Of a stretch of DNA of 64,000 bases, positions 51,970 to 60,309 are shown piece by piece. Below the pieces are notes generated by a model that saw only the letters and a list, made by a program, of their open reading frames with translations, made no database searches and was not told the DNA's origin. A program made the position numbers and the translations under genes. Source of the stretch: Phycisphaerae bacterium (GTDB lineage: Bacteria; Planctomycetota; Phycisphaerae; FEN-1346; JAACEH01); contig JAAYDY010000122.1 in assembly GCA_012729015.1 (NCBI GenBank), forward strand, positions 24,943 through 88,942. Reading direction: 5' to 3'. How positions within the stretch are numbered: the first letter of the stretch is position 1; each line of letters begins with the position of its first letter.

Positions 51970-53301
51970 ATGGACAGCCAGGCACCGAAAGGGTTGGTCG
52001 TGTTGAATCATGCAATCGTCGGTTGCGGGGTCATCAGCAACATTCACGGCACGTGCCTGGGGATGGTTCGCGGCAGCCGGCTGGCGGCCGTGATGGACAT
52101 CGTGCCCGAGAAGGCGAAGGCCCTCGGCGAGAAGTACAACGTGCCCTACTTCACCGACCGGGACCAGATGCTGCGCGAGGTGCCGATCGACGTGGTCCAC
52201 GTCTGCACGCCGAGCGGCAACCACCATGAGATTGCGATGTGGGCGGCGGCCAACCGGAAGCACTGCTTCTGCGAGAAGCCGATGGACGTGACGCTGGAGG
52301 CGATGGACCTGATCACCGCGGCGTTCAAGAAGAGCGGCACGTACTACGGCGGCTGCTTCATGAACCGGTTCAACCCGCCGGCGCAGTTGTTCAAGAAGGC
52401 GGTGGAGTCGGGACGGTTCGGCCGCGTGACGACGGCGTCGGCGCAGTGCATCTGGTGGCGGACGCAGGAGTATTACGAGTCGGGCGACTGGCGCGGGACG
52501 TGGGAGCTGGACGGCGGCGGTTGCCTGATGAACCAGGCGGTTCACTACGTGGACCTGATCCAGTGGCTGGTGGGGAGCCCGGTGAAGTCGATCCGGGCGT
52601 ACACGGGCCTGCTGGCACACGAGCGGATTGCCGTGGAGGACACGGCGGTGGCGATCCTGAAGTTCGCCAACGGGGCGCTGGGCGTGATTCACGGCACGAC
52701 GGCCGCGTACCCCGGCCCGCACGGGACCGTGGAGGTCTGCGGCGACAAGGGCAACGCCAGCTACGACGGGAAGATCATCCGGTGGAAGTTCGCGGACGAG
52801 CAGGCCGAGGACAAGACGATCCTGGAGACCGGCGGCGTGCCGCCCGCGGCGAAGCCGGCCGACGGCGCGACCACTGGCAGCGACCCGGCGGCCCTGGGCG
52901 CGTACCATGTGATGTTCACGCGCGCGTTCCAGGAGTTCAGCGACGCGATCCAGTCGGGCACGCCGAACGCCCTGGGCACGGCTGAGCACCGCAAGGCCGT
53001 CGAGATCATTCTGGGCATCTACGAATCGGCCCGCCGCGGAGGCGAAGAAGTGCGTCTGCCGCTGAAGAAGAGCGCGATCCCCGTGCCGATGAGCCTGCCC
53101 GCCGGTTACGCCGAGAAGGTGAAGGGCGCGATCCATCCGACGCTGCCGGAGGCGATGGTGACGTTCCGCAAGAAGCGGGCGTCGGCGAAGAAGGGTGCCA
53201 GGGGCAAGAGCGCCAAGGCGAAGTCGAGCGGCAAGGCGGCCAAGGCCACGGCGAAAAAGAGCCCGAAATCGGCCCGCAAGGCCAAGCGAGGGAGGAAATA
53301 G
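51970..53301 (+). CDS. Gfo/Idh/MocA oxidoreductase with histone-H1-like Lys/Ala tail
   Basis: A 443-residue protein. The N-terminal Rossmann motif is VGCGVISNIHG and the EKP block is CEKPMDVTLE. The dehydrogenase body ends near residue 399 (LPEAMVTF). The last 44 residues (400-443) are a Lys/Ala/Ser/Arg-rich tail (KKRASAKKGARG...SGKAAKATAKK...ARKAKRGRK) like histone H1 or chlamydial Hc1 tails. Such a tail suggests DNA or RNA binding and is unusual for this enzyme family. ATG at 51970 is used; GTG at 52000 has a better Shine-Dalgarno (AAAGGG), keeps the Rossmann fold and is a real alternative. Confidence 0.88.
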   Translation: MDSQAPKGLVVLNHAIVGCGVISNIHGTCLGMVRGSRLAAVMDIVPEKAKALGEKYNVPYFTDRDQMLREVPIDVVHVCTPSGNHHEIAMWAAANRKHCFCEKPMDVTLEAMDLITAAFKKSGTYYGGCFMNRFNPPAQLFKKAVESGRFGRVTTASAQCIWWRTQEYYESGDWRGTWELDGGGCLMNQAVHYVDLIQWLVGSPVKSIRAYTGLLAHERIAVEDTAVAILKFANGALGVIHGTTAAYPGPHGTVEVCGDKGNASYDGKIIRWKFADEQAEDKTILETGGVPPAAKPADGATTGSDPAALGAYHVMFTRAFQEFSDAIQSGTPNALGTAEHRKAVEIILGIYESARRGGEEVRLPLKKSAIPVPMSLPAGYAEKVKGAIHPTLPEAMVTFRKKRASAKKGARGKSAKAKSSGKAAKATAKKSPKSARKAKRGRK

Positions 53302-53700
53302 CGTCGCAGGCGCGTGGGCGGCGGCTCGCGAGGTGCCCCCTGCGATTTTCGCGTGGCTGCCCCTCGGCAGTGCTCGGGAACTGCGTCAAGCAGCCACCCT
53401 ACGGGGCTGTGCGACAAACGCGTGGGTCCGGGGGACCCACCCTACATACTCCTCTCCCCTTCTAAGGGGAGAGGGTGGCCCGAAGGGCCGGGTGAGGGGG
53501 ACACCGGAGAGAACGGTGCGCGTGTGGAGGGCCGTCCCTGCTCGACCCTCACCGCCCCTCGACTACGCTCGGGGCCCCTCTCCCTGCAAGCAGGGCGAGG
53601 GGTGAAGGTGCGTGCGTTGCACGCGCTGTCTGACAACAGTCCGCGTGGGTCCGGGGGACCCACCCTACATGTCTTACGATCCATCAGGAGTTGTTCTCTC
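53302..53700. repeat. Repeat mosaic upstream of der
   Basis: A family C element (53351-53402), two reversed family A hairpins (53418-53445 and 53641-53668) and a full family B element (53450-53604) are packed into 399 bases. The last family A copy ends 33 bases before the der ATG. No promoter outside the repeats was recognised, so the der promoter may lie within repeat DNA. Confidence 0.75.
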
Positions 53701-55185
53701 ATGCCCATGGGCGTTGTAGCGATTGTCGGTCGGCCGAATGTCGGCAAGTCGAGTCTGCTGAATTGTCTGGCGCGGCAGCGGATCGCGATTGTCGATCCGA
53801 CGGCCGGCGTCACGCGCGACCGCGTGTCAACGATCATCGAGTTCGACGGCAGGTATTTCGAGCTGGTGGACACCGGCGGCATGGGCATCGAGGACGCCGA
53901 CGCGCTGACGGCCCAGGTGGAGGAGCAGATCACGCGGGCGCTGGACGAGGCGCACCTGGTGCTGATGGTGGTGGACGTGCGCGAGGGCGTGACGCCGCTG
54001 GACAAGCTGGTGGCCGAGCGTCTGCGGAAACAAGCCAAGCCCGTGATCCTCGTGGCGAACAAGGCCGACAGCGACAAGCTGGACCAGGAGGCCCCGAACT
54101 TCTACGCGCTGGGGCTGGGCGATCCGCTGTGCGTGTCGGCGACGGAGCACCGACGGCGAGAGACACTGCTGGAGACGATTCTGTCGCGGCTGCCCGAGCC
54201 GGGCGAGGACGAGCGTCCTGCGGAGTCGGCGATGCGGATCGCGATTGTCGGGAAGCGGAACGCGGGCAAGAGCACGTTCATCAACGCGCTGGCCGGCGAG
54301 CCGCGCGTGATCGTCAGCGAGGTGCCGGGCACGACGCGCGACAGCGTGGACATCCGGATCGAGAAGGACGGGCTGGTCTACACGGTGGTCGACACGGCGG
54401 GGCTGCGGAAGAAAGCGAAAGTCAAGGGCGACATCGAGTACTACAGCCGCGTGAGGGCCGAAGAGGCCATCCGACGGGCCGACGTCGTAATGCACTTCAT
54501 CGACGCGATGGTGCCGCTGTCGGGGGTGGACAAGCACCTGGGCAGCTACGTGATGGAGCAGCGGAAGCCGGTGGTGCTGGTGGTGAACAAGTGGGACCTG
54601 GCGGTGGCGAAGGCGACGACGGACGAGTTCGGGGACTACCTGAGCCACGAGCTGCCGGGCCTGGAGTTCGCCCCGATCGTGTTCACGACGGCCCTGGACG
54701 GCAAGAACACGGAGACGGCCCTGGACGCGGCGCGGAGCCTGTACAAGCAGGCTCGGACGCGCGTCTCGACGTCGCGGATCAACAAGGCGATTGACGAGGC
54801 GGTCCGCCGCCGCAAACCGCCGAGCGGCAAACAGGGGCAGCTCATCCGCATCTACTACGGGACGCAGGTGGCGGTGGACCCGCCGACGCTGACGCTGTTC
54901 GTCAATGAACCGTCGCACGTGTCGGAGGACTACGCGCGGTACCTGGTGAACCGGTTCCGGGAGATTCTGCCGTTCTCGGAAGTGCCGATGCGGCTGATCT
55001 TCCGTCGCTCCGGCGGCGACGCGGAGAAGGACACCGCGGCCCGGACGCGCGGCAAGTCGTCGGCTTCCGGTCGAGGCGACCGGACCCGTCGCGGGGCCGG
55101 CCGCAGCGCCCCGCCCGGCGACAAGCGCCGCGCCTCGCACCGCGGCCCGGCGGCCCGCCCGCCCCGCAAGCAGCGGCGGCGGTAG
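53701..55185 (+). CDS. der: Ribosome-associated GTPase Der (EngA)
   Basis: A 494-residue protein with two G domains: GRPNVGKSSLLN (G1), VDTGG (G3) and NKAD (G4), then GKRNAGKSTFIN, VDTAG and NKWD. A KH-like domain follows and the Arg/Lys-rich C-terminal tail (from about 450) is longer than usual. Der acts in 50S subunit assembly. AGGAG lies about 11 bases before ATG 53701; ATG 53707 is possible. It is preceded by a dense repeat cluster. Confidence 0.97.
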   Translation: MPMGVVAIVGRPNVGKSSLLNCLARQRIAIVDPTAGVTRDRVSTIIEFDGRYFELVDTGGMGIEDADALTAQVEEQITRALDEAHLVLMVVDVREGVTPLDKLVAERLRKQAKPVILVANKADSDKLDQEAPNFYALGLGDPLCVSATEHRRRETLLETILSRLPEPGEDERPAESAMRIAIVGKRNAGKSTFINALAGEPRVIVSEVPGTTRDSVDIRIEKDGLVYTVVDTAGLRKKAKVKGDIEYYSRVRAEEAIRRADVVMHFIDAMVPLSGVDKHLGSYVMEQRKPVVLVVNKWDLAVAKATTDEFGDYLSHELPGLEFAPIVFTTALDGKNTETALDAARSLYKQARTRVSTSRINKAIDEAVRRRKPPSGKQGQLIRIYYGTQVAVDPPTLTLFVNEPSHVSEDYARYLVNRFREILPFSEVPMRLIFRRSGGDAEKDTAARTRGKSSASGRGDRTRRGAGRSAPPGDKRRASHRGPAARPPRKQRRR

Positions 55186-55348
55186 GCGGCGTCCGCGTCT
55201 TGCCCTGTCGCGCCGCATGGATCATGCGTTGGAGCCAACCAGGGGCAGGACGCCTTGCGGTCCCTGTGCAAGAAATCCGTACCGCGCCGCGACGCATCCA
55301 CGAGAGCGTTGACGGACCTCCCTGCCCTTCCCCCCTGCTCGTGCCGCC

Positions 55349-55378
55349 TTGTGCCGGCGCGCCGCCACGCAGTACAAT
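55349..55378 (+). promoter_or_regulatory. Predicted promoter of the M23 lipoprotein gene
   Basis: TTGTGC (55349-55354), 18-base spacer, TACAAT (55373-55378), about 50 bases before the ATG at 55427. Confidence 0.55.
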
Positions 55379-55426
55379 GACAAGGACTTTCGTGCGCCGC
55401 CACGGTTACATCACAAAGGAGCCGCG

Positions 55427-57058
55427 ATGCAACACCGTAAGACCATAGGGCCGTTGCCGTTCGCGCCGTGTGCGCGGCACATGCTGGGACGGGTGGCCGC
55501 CATGGCGTGCCTGGCGGCGACGTTGTCGGGGTGCCGTGGGCCGGAGGCGGCGCGGCCGGACGGCACTCTGGCGGCGCCGGGAGCAAGCCGGGACGCCGAG
55601 GCGTTGCAACGGCCGGCTGCATCGAAGGAGACGACCGTGACCGAACCGAAACCGATCGAGACGCTGATGCGGACGGTGGACCTGAACGTGGGGCAGACGC
55701 GTGAGGTGGTGCTGTGCGACGGGCGGACGGCGACGGTGAAGCTGGTGGCGCTCGGCGAAGAGCGGGACGACCTTCGCGGCGCGGTCCGCCGCGCGACGGC
55801 CACGGTGCAGATCAACGGTCGCGAGGCAGTGCTGACGGCCGGGGCGTACGAACTGCCGGCCCTGGTGGGTCGCGTGCAGGCGGATTGCGCGGTAACGAAA
55901 GCCTACGTGGCGAACAATCGGAGCAACCCGTGGGCGCTGGACACCGACGCGCGCGTGCGACTGTGGCCGGGCGGGTGGCCGTGGGTGCGAGCCGAGACGT
56001 TCGCCTATCCGGTCCGCCAGCGCTGGTTCGCCACGCAGACGCAGATGGCCAACGAGCCGACGTTCGTCGACGGCGTGGAGAGCCCGGCGGCCAAGCGCGT
56101 CTACTATCACGACGGCCTGGACATCGGCGGCCCGGACGGCCTGCTGGAGGTGACCTCGACGACGGACGGCCTGGTGGTCGTGGCGGGCGAGGCGCGCCTG
56201 GCGGGCCGCGAGGGACTACCCGCGAAAGGCCGGACCGACACGGTCTATGTGCTGGACGGTCGCGGGTGGCTGCATCGTTACAGCCACCTGGCGAGCGTGG
56301 CAGTGCGCGTGGGGCAGTCGGTGGCCAAGGGCGAGAAGCTCGGCGTGCTGGGCAAGGAGGGCGACAGCGGCGGCTGGTCGCACCTCCACTACGCCATCAG
56401 CGCCGTGCAGCCGTCGGGCCGGTGGGGCACGGTCGAGGGGTACGCGTTTCTGTGGCAGGCGTACGTGCAGCAGTACGGTCCGAAGTTGCTGGCGGTGGCG
56501 CGGCCGCACGCGCTGGCCTGGACCGGCCAGAAGGTGACACTCGACGGGTCGCGGTCGTGGGCCGCATGCAACAATATCACAGGCTACTTCTGGACGTTCG
56601 GCGACGGCACGGTGGCCCGCGGGGCGAAGGTGGAGCGGACCTACGAGAAGGCCGGCGAGTATTGCGAGACGCTCGAAGTGACGGACTGCCGCGGCAACCT
56701 GGAGGTGGATTTCGCCACGGTGCAGGTGATCGACCGCGAGCACCCGGACCGGTTGCCGCCGGGGGTACATGCGTGCTACGTGCCGACGTTCGACATCGCG
56801 CCGGGCGACCCGGTGACGTTCCTGGTGCGGACGTTCGGCACAACGGAGCGTCAGGAGGTGTGGGACTTCGGCGACGGCACGCCGCCGGTGACGACAAAAT
56901 CCGACGGCAACGTCGATCCGCACGCCCGGGACGGCTATGCCGTGACGGAGCACCGGTTCGCGAAGACGGGGCGCTACATCGTCACGGTCCGCCGCAGTGA
57001 CGAGCACGGGCAGGAGGCGACGGCGCGCATGGCGGTGTACGTGGAGCGCAAACGCTGA
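55427..57058 (+). CDS. M23 metallopeptidase lipoprotein with PKD domains
   Basis: A 543-residue exported lipoprotein. The signal peptide ends in the lipobox ATLSG-C36. The LytM/M23 zinc peptidase set is H228 and D232 (YYHDGLDIGG), H287 (HRYSHLAS) and H319/H321 (GWSHLHY). Two PKD-like beta domains follow, WTFGDGTVARGAKVERTYEKAGEY and WDFGDGTPPVTTK...HRFAKTGRYIVTVRR. M23 enzymes cut peptidoglycan cross-links; PKD domains usually mediate surface binding. AAAGGAG precedes the ATG. A UroD-like gene starts 20 bases later. The presence of a cell-wall hydrolase fits a peptidoglycan-containing planctomycete-type envelope. Confidence 0.9.
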   Translation: MQHRKTIGPLPFAPCARHMLGRVAAMACLAATLSGCRGPEAARPDGTLAAPGASRDAEALQRPAASKETTVTEPKPIETLMRTVDLNVGQTREVVLCDGRTATVKLVALGEERDDLRGAVRRATATVQINGREAVLTAGAYELPALVGRVQADCAVTKAYVANNRSNPWALDTDARVRLWPGGWPWVRAETFAYPVRQRWFATQTQMANEPTFVDGVESPAAKRVYYHDGLDIGGPDGLLEVTSTTDGLVVVAGEARLAGREGLPAKGRTDTVYVLDGRGWLHRYSHLASVAVRVGQSVAKGEKLGVLGKEGDSGGWSHLHYAISAVQPSGRWGTVEGYAFLWQAYVQQYGPKLLAVARPHALAWTGQKVTLDGSRSWAACNNITGYFWTFGDGTVARGAKVERTYEKAGEYCETLEVTDCRGNLEVDFATVQVIDREHPDRLPPGVHACYVPTFDIAPGDPVTFLVRTFGTTERQEVWDFGDGTPPVTTKSDGNVDPHARDGYAVTEHRFAKTGRYIVTVRRSDEHGQEATARMAVYVERKR

Positions 57059-57078
57059 GGACATGAAGGAGCGGAGGA

Positions 57079-58149
57079 ATGGCGCGACTGACCAGCCGTG
57101 AACGGTTCCAGCGGGTATTCGAGCACCGTGACGCCGACCGCGTGCCGATCATCGATTCGCCATGGGCGGGGACGATCGCCCGGTGGCACCGCGAGGGCAT
57201 GCCCGCGGGGGTCCACTTCACGGAGTACTTCGACATCGACTGCGTGGCCGGGATCGGCACGGACACCAGTCCGCGGTATGCGGTCCGCACCGTCGAGGAG
57301 ACCGACGAGTGGGCCATTCGCACGACGCGCTGGGGCGGCACGCAGAAGGAGTGGAAGCGGCAGGACTCGACGCCGGAGTTCATCAGCTTCACGATCACGG
57401 ATCCGGACTCGTGGCGCGAGGCGAGGCGGCGGATGGCGCCCGACGACGACCGCGTGGACTGGGCGAAGCTGGCCCGCGACTACCCCCGGTGGCGCGAGCG
57501 CGGCCAATGGATCCAGGCCGGTCTCTGGTTCGGATTCGACGTCACGCACTCGTGGATGGTCGGCACGGAGCGCGTCCTGATGGCCCTGGTGGAGAATCCG
57601 GAGTGGCTCGTGGACATGTGGAACCACGAGCTCGACGTGCAGTTGGCCCTGCTCGACAAGGTGCTCGATCGCGGCTACACGTTCGACTCGGTGTTCTGGT
57701 GGGACGACATGGGGTACAAGCACAGCCAGTTTTTCTCGCTGGCGATGTACCGGGAGCTGCTGAAGCCCGTGCATGGGCGGGCCATTGAGTGGGCGCACGC
57801 GCGCGGCATCAAGGCGCACCTGCACTCCTGCGGCGACGTGAACCCGTTCGTGCCCGAGCTGGTGGGCCTGGGGCTGGACGCGCTGAACCCGCTGGAGGTC
57901 AAGGCCGGCATGGATCCGGTGGCCCTGAAACGGGAGTTCGGTGATCGCCTGGTGCTTCACGGCGGGATCAACGCGGTGCTGTGGGACGATTTCGACCGCA
58001 TCGCGGCGGAGATTCGCCGCGTGGTGCCGGTCGTGAAAGAGCACGGCGGGTACATCTTCTCGAGCGACCACTCGGTGCCCAACACCGTCAGCCTGGACAC
58101 CTTCCGCCGCATCACGGACCTGGCCAAAGAGGCAGGGTCCTACGAGTAG
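57079..58149 (+). CDS. Uroporphyrinogen decarboxylase-like protein (second copy)
   Basis: A 356-residue homologue of the protein at 3606. It has the N-terminal LTSRERFQRVFEHRDADRVP signature, H249-x-C251 (HLHSCG) and H331 (SSDHSVP) where MtaA-type enzymes have a Cys. The barrel is otherwise normal. AAGGAG lies before the ATG at 57079. It is 20 bases after the M23 lipoprotein gene and may be co-transcribed, though no functional link is evident. A haem role is unlikely; corrinoid methyl transfer or a catabolic decarboxylation is possible. Confidence 0.85.
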   Translation: MARLTSRERFQRVFEHRDADRVPIIDSPWAGTIARWHREGMPAGVHFTEYFDIDCVAGIGTDTSPRYAVRTVEETDEWAIRTTRWGGTQKEWKRQDSTPEFISFTITDPDSWREARRRMAPDDDRVDWAKLARDYPRWRERGQWIQAGLWFGFDVTHSWMVGTERVLMALVENPEWLVDMWNHELDVQLALLDKVLDRGYTFDSVFWWDDMGYKHSQFFSLAMYRELLKPVHGRAIEWAHARGIKAHLHSCGDVNPFVPELVGLGLDALNPLEVKAGMDPVALKREFGDRLVLHGGINAVLWDDFDRIAAEIRRVVPVVKEHGGYIFSSDHSVPNTVSLDTFRRITDLAKEAGSYE

Positions 58150-58184
58150 AACCGCGTCGCGAGCGGATTCCCGTGGCGCACCGG

Positions 58185-60101
58185 TCACGTCTCCTGCGAC
58201 ATCCGCAGGCGTGCCAACTCCCGTTCGCGGGCGGCTACCAGGTCCTGGCGGCCGATGAGCGCGACGACCTTGCCGTCGGCATCCACCACAGGCAGTTGAT
58301 CGTACTTGACGCTCGCGAAGTGGCCCATCACCGCCGACAGGTCGGTCTCCTCGCGCAGCGGGTCGACGTTCTCGCTCATCATGTCCTCGGCGATGATCAC
58401 GCGGCCCATGTCGGCACGGTAGAGGAACCGTCGCAGGTCGTCGAAGTCGATCAGGCCGACGAGGCGGCCGCGCTCGTCGGCCACGGGAAAGACCGCCTGG
58501 GTGGTCGTGGGCACCAGGGGGATGATGGATTCCAGCGTGGCGTCGGGCCGCAACGACGTGAAGGGCGGTCGCTCGGCGGCAAGCAGGCCGCGGACCGTCA
58601 TGCCCTTGAGGACGTCGCGGATGAACTCGCCCTGGTGGGCGGGCGAATCGATGCGCGAGGGCACCTGCTCGCGATAGATGGCATGTTTGCGGCCGCTGAC
58701 CAGGTACGCCAGCGCGGCGACCCACATGGCCGGCACAAGCAGTTCGTAGCCGCCGGTCAGTTCGGACACGATGATGATGGTGCTGATGGGCGTCTTGGCG
58801 GCGGCGGAGAAGAAGGCGGCCATGCCGAGGATCACGAAGATATCGATGCGGGTGACGACCGACGGCATGGCCATCTGGAGGAGCAGTCCGACGGCGCCGC
58901 CCAGGGTGCCGCCAATGACCATGCTCGGACCGAACACGCCTCCGGAACCGCCCGAGCCGATGGTCAGCGACGTCGTAAGGATTTTGCCGAAACCGACAAC
59001 CAGCAGGAGGATGACGGCCGCCATGGGGCTGTAGGCCAGATCGCCGCTCAGGGCCTTCTGGAGGATGCCGTAGCCGAACGAGAGGATGTTCATGGCGTCG
59101 TCGCGGGCGCTGCCGCCGAGTCCCGCGACGGCGTAGCAGGCGGCCACGGCGAAAACGCCGGCCAGGACGGCGCCGACGGCGGGCTTCAGTTGCCGCGGGA
59201 TGCCGAGCCGCTTGAAGAGTTCGCTGAGGCCGTAGAAGCTGCGGACGTAGATCATGGCGGCACCGACCATGGCCAGGGCTAGCACGGCCAGCGGACCCAG
59301 CAGGAGCGGATTGTCGAACGCCAGGTGCGGCGCGATGTCGAAAATGTGGTCGAAGCCGGACGGCTGGCCGAAGACGTAGACGGCCATGAGGCCGTAGACG
59401 CAGTAGGCCACGGCGCAGGCGATGAACGACGGGATGATGGCCTGGCTCTCGAAGTCCTCGTCGCGATAGAGCACCTCGGAGGCGAAGATGGCGCCGGCCA
59501 GCGGCGCGCGAAAGATAGCGGCCACGCCGGCGCCCATGCCGGCGGCCAGCAGGAGTCGGCGTTCGTACTCGGACAGCTTCAGGCGCACGGCCAGGAACGA
59601 GCCGAAGCCCGCGCCGATCTGGGCGATGGGGCCTTCGCGGCCGCCGGAGCCGCCGGAACCGATGGTCAGTGCGCTGGCGATGATTTTCACCAGGGGCACG
59701 CGCGGCCGAATGAGGCCGTGGTTGCGGTGGAACGCTTTGATCGCGGCGTCGGTGCCGTGGCCCTCGGCCTCGGGGGCGAGCGTATAGACGAGCAGTCCCG
59801 AGAGCACTCCGCCGCCGGCCATGACGGCCAGCAGGAGCCACGGGGAGAAGCCGCCGGCGACCGCAGCCGCCGACTCGAACAGGAAATCGCCCTCGTGTGC
59901 CGGCCCGGTGGGGTGATAGCCGGCCACGCGTTCGAGGCCGTAGTAGACAATGTAGCGCGACAGGACCTGAAAGGCCACGGCGCCCAGGCCGGCCACGGTG
60001 CCCACGAGGGCCGCCAGGAGAACAAGTCGGCCGACGGATCGAATGTGGCCGGAGGTCGCCCGCGACCCGCCGAACCATCCTGCAAGACGAGGCATCTTCA
60101 T
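58185..60101 (-). CDS. ClC-type chloride channel/transporter with CBS pair
   Basis: A 638-residue membrane protein. ClC signatures present are GSGGSGGREGPIAQIG (GxEGP with the gating Glu) and GGVFGPSMVIGG (GxFxP); the first motif reads GHGTDAAIKAF, not GSGIP. About ten to twelve helices precede two C-terminal CBS domains (LAAERPPFTSLRPDATLESII...; MMSENVDPLREETDLSAVM...). It moves chloride or exchanges it for protons, perhaps gated by nucleotides at the CBS pair. The start is uncertain: ATG 60101 avoids an Arg-rich extension, but an in-frame ATG at 60248 also exists and neither has a clear Shine-Dalgarno. Confidence 0.9.
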   Translation of the reverse strand: MKMPRLAGWFGGSRATSGHIRSVGRLVLLAALVGTVAGLGAVAFQVLSRYIVYYGLERVAGYHPTGPAHEGDFLFESAAAVAGGFSPWLLLAVMAGGGVLSGLLVYTLAPEAEGHGTDAAIKAFHRNHGLIRPRVPLVKIIASALTIGSGGSGGREGPIAQIGAGFGSFLAVRLKLSEYERRLLLAAGMGAGVAAIFRAPLAGAIFASEVLYRDEDFESQAIIPSFIACAVAYCVYGLMAVYVFGQPSGFDHIFDIAPHLAFDNPLLLGPLAVLALAMVGAAMIYVRSFYGLSELFKRLGIPRQLKPAVGAVLAGVFAVAACYAVAGLGGSARDDAMNILSFGYGILQKALSGDLAYSPMAAVILLLVVGFGKILTTSLTIGSGGSGGVFGPSMVIGGTLGGAVGLLLQMAMPSVVTRIDIFVILGMAAFFSAAAKTPISTIIIVSELTGGYELLVPAMWVAALAYLVSGRKHAIYREQVPSRIDSPAHQGEFIRDVLKGMTVRGLLAAERPPFTSLRPDATLESIIPLVPTTTQAVFPVADERGRLVGLIDFDDLRRFLYRADMGRVIIAEDMMSENVDPLREETDLSAVMGHFASVKYDQLPVVDADGKVVALIGRQDLVAARERELARLRMSQET

Positions 60102-60309
60102 CGCGATCGGAACGTGCTGCGCCAGGAAACGAAGCGACGACGACGGCGCAGCGGCCGCCGCGTCGCGATTCACGTCACCATGATAGGCCATCTTGATGGT
60201 CGGGGCAACAGCCGTTTTGGGTTTGCGTCGCGCGCCGCGGGTGGCCATAATGCGCGTCGCGAACGCGGCCTCGCTTGCCGCAACGACACCGAGCCCTGAG
60301 GATCAGCGC

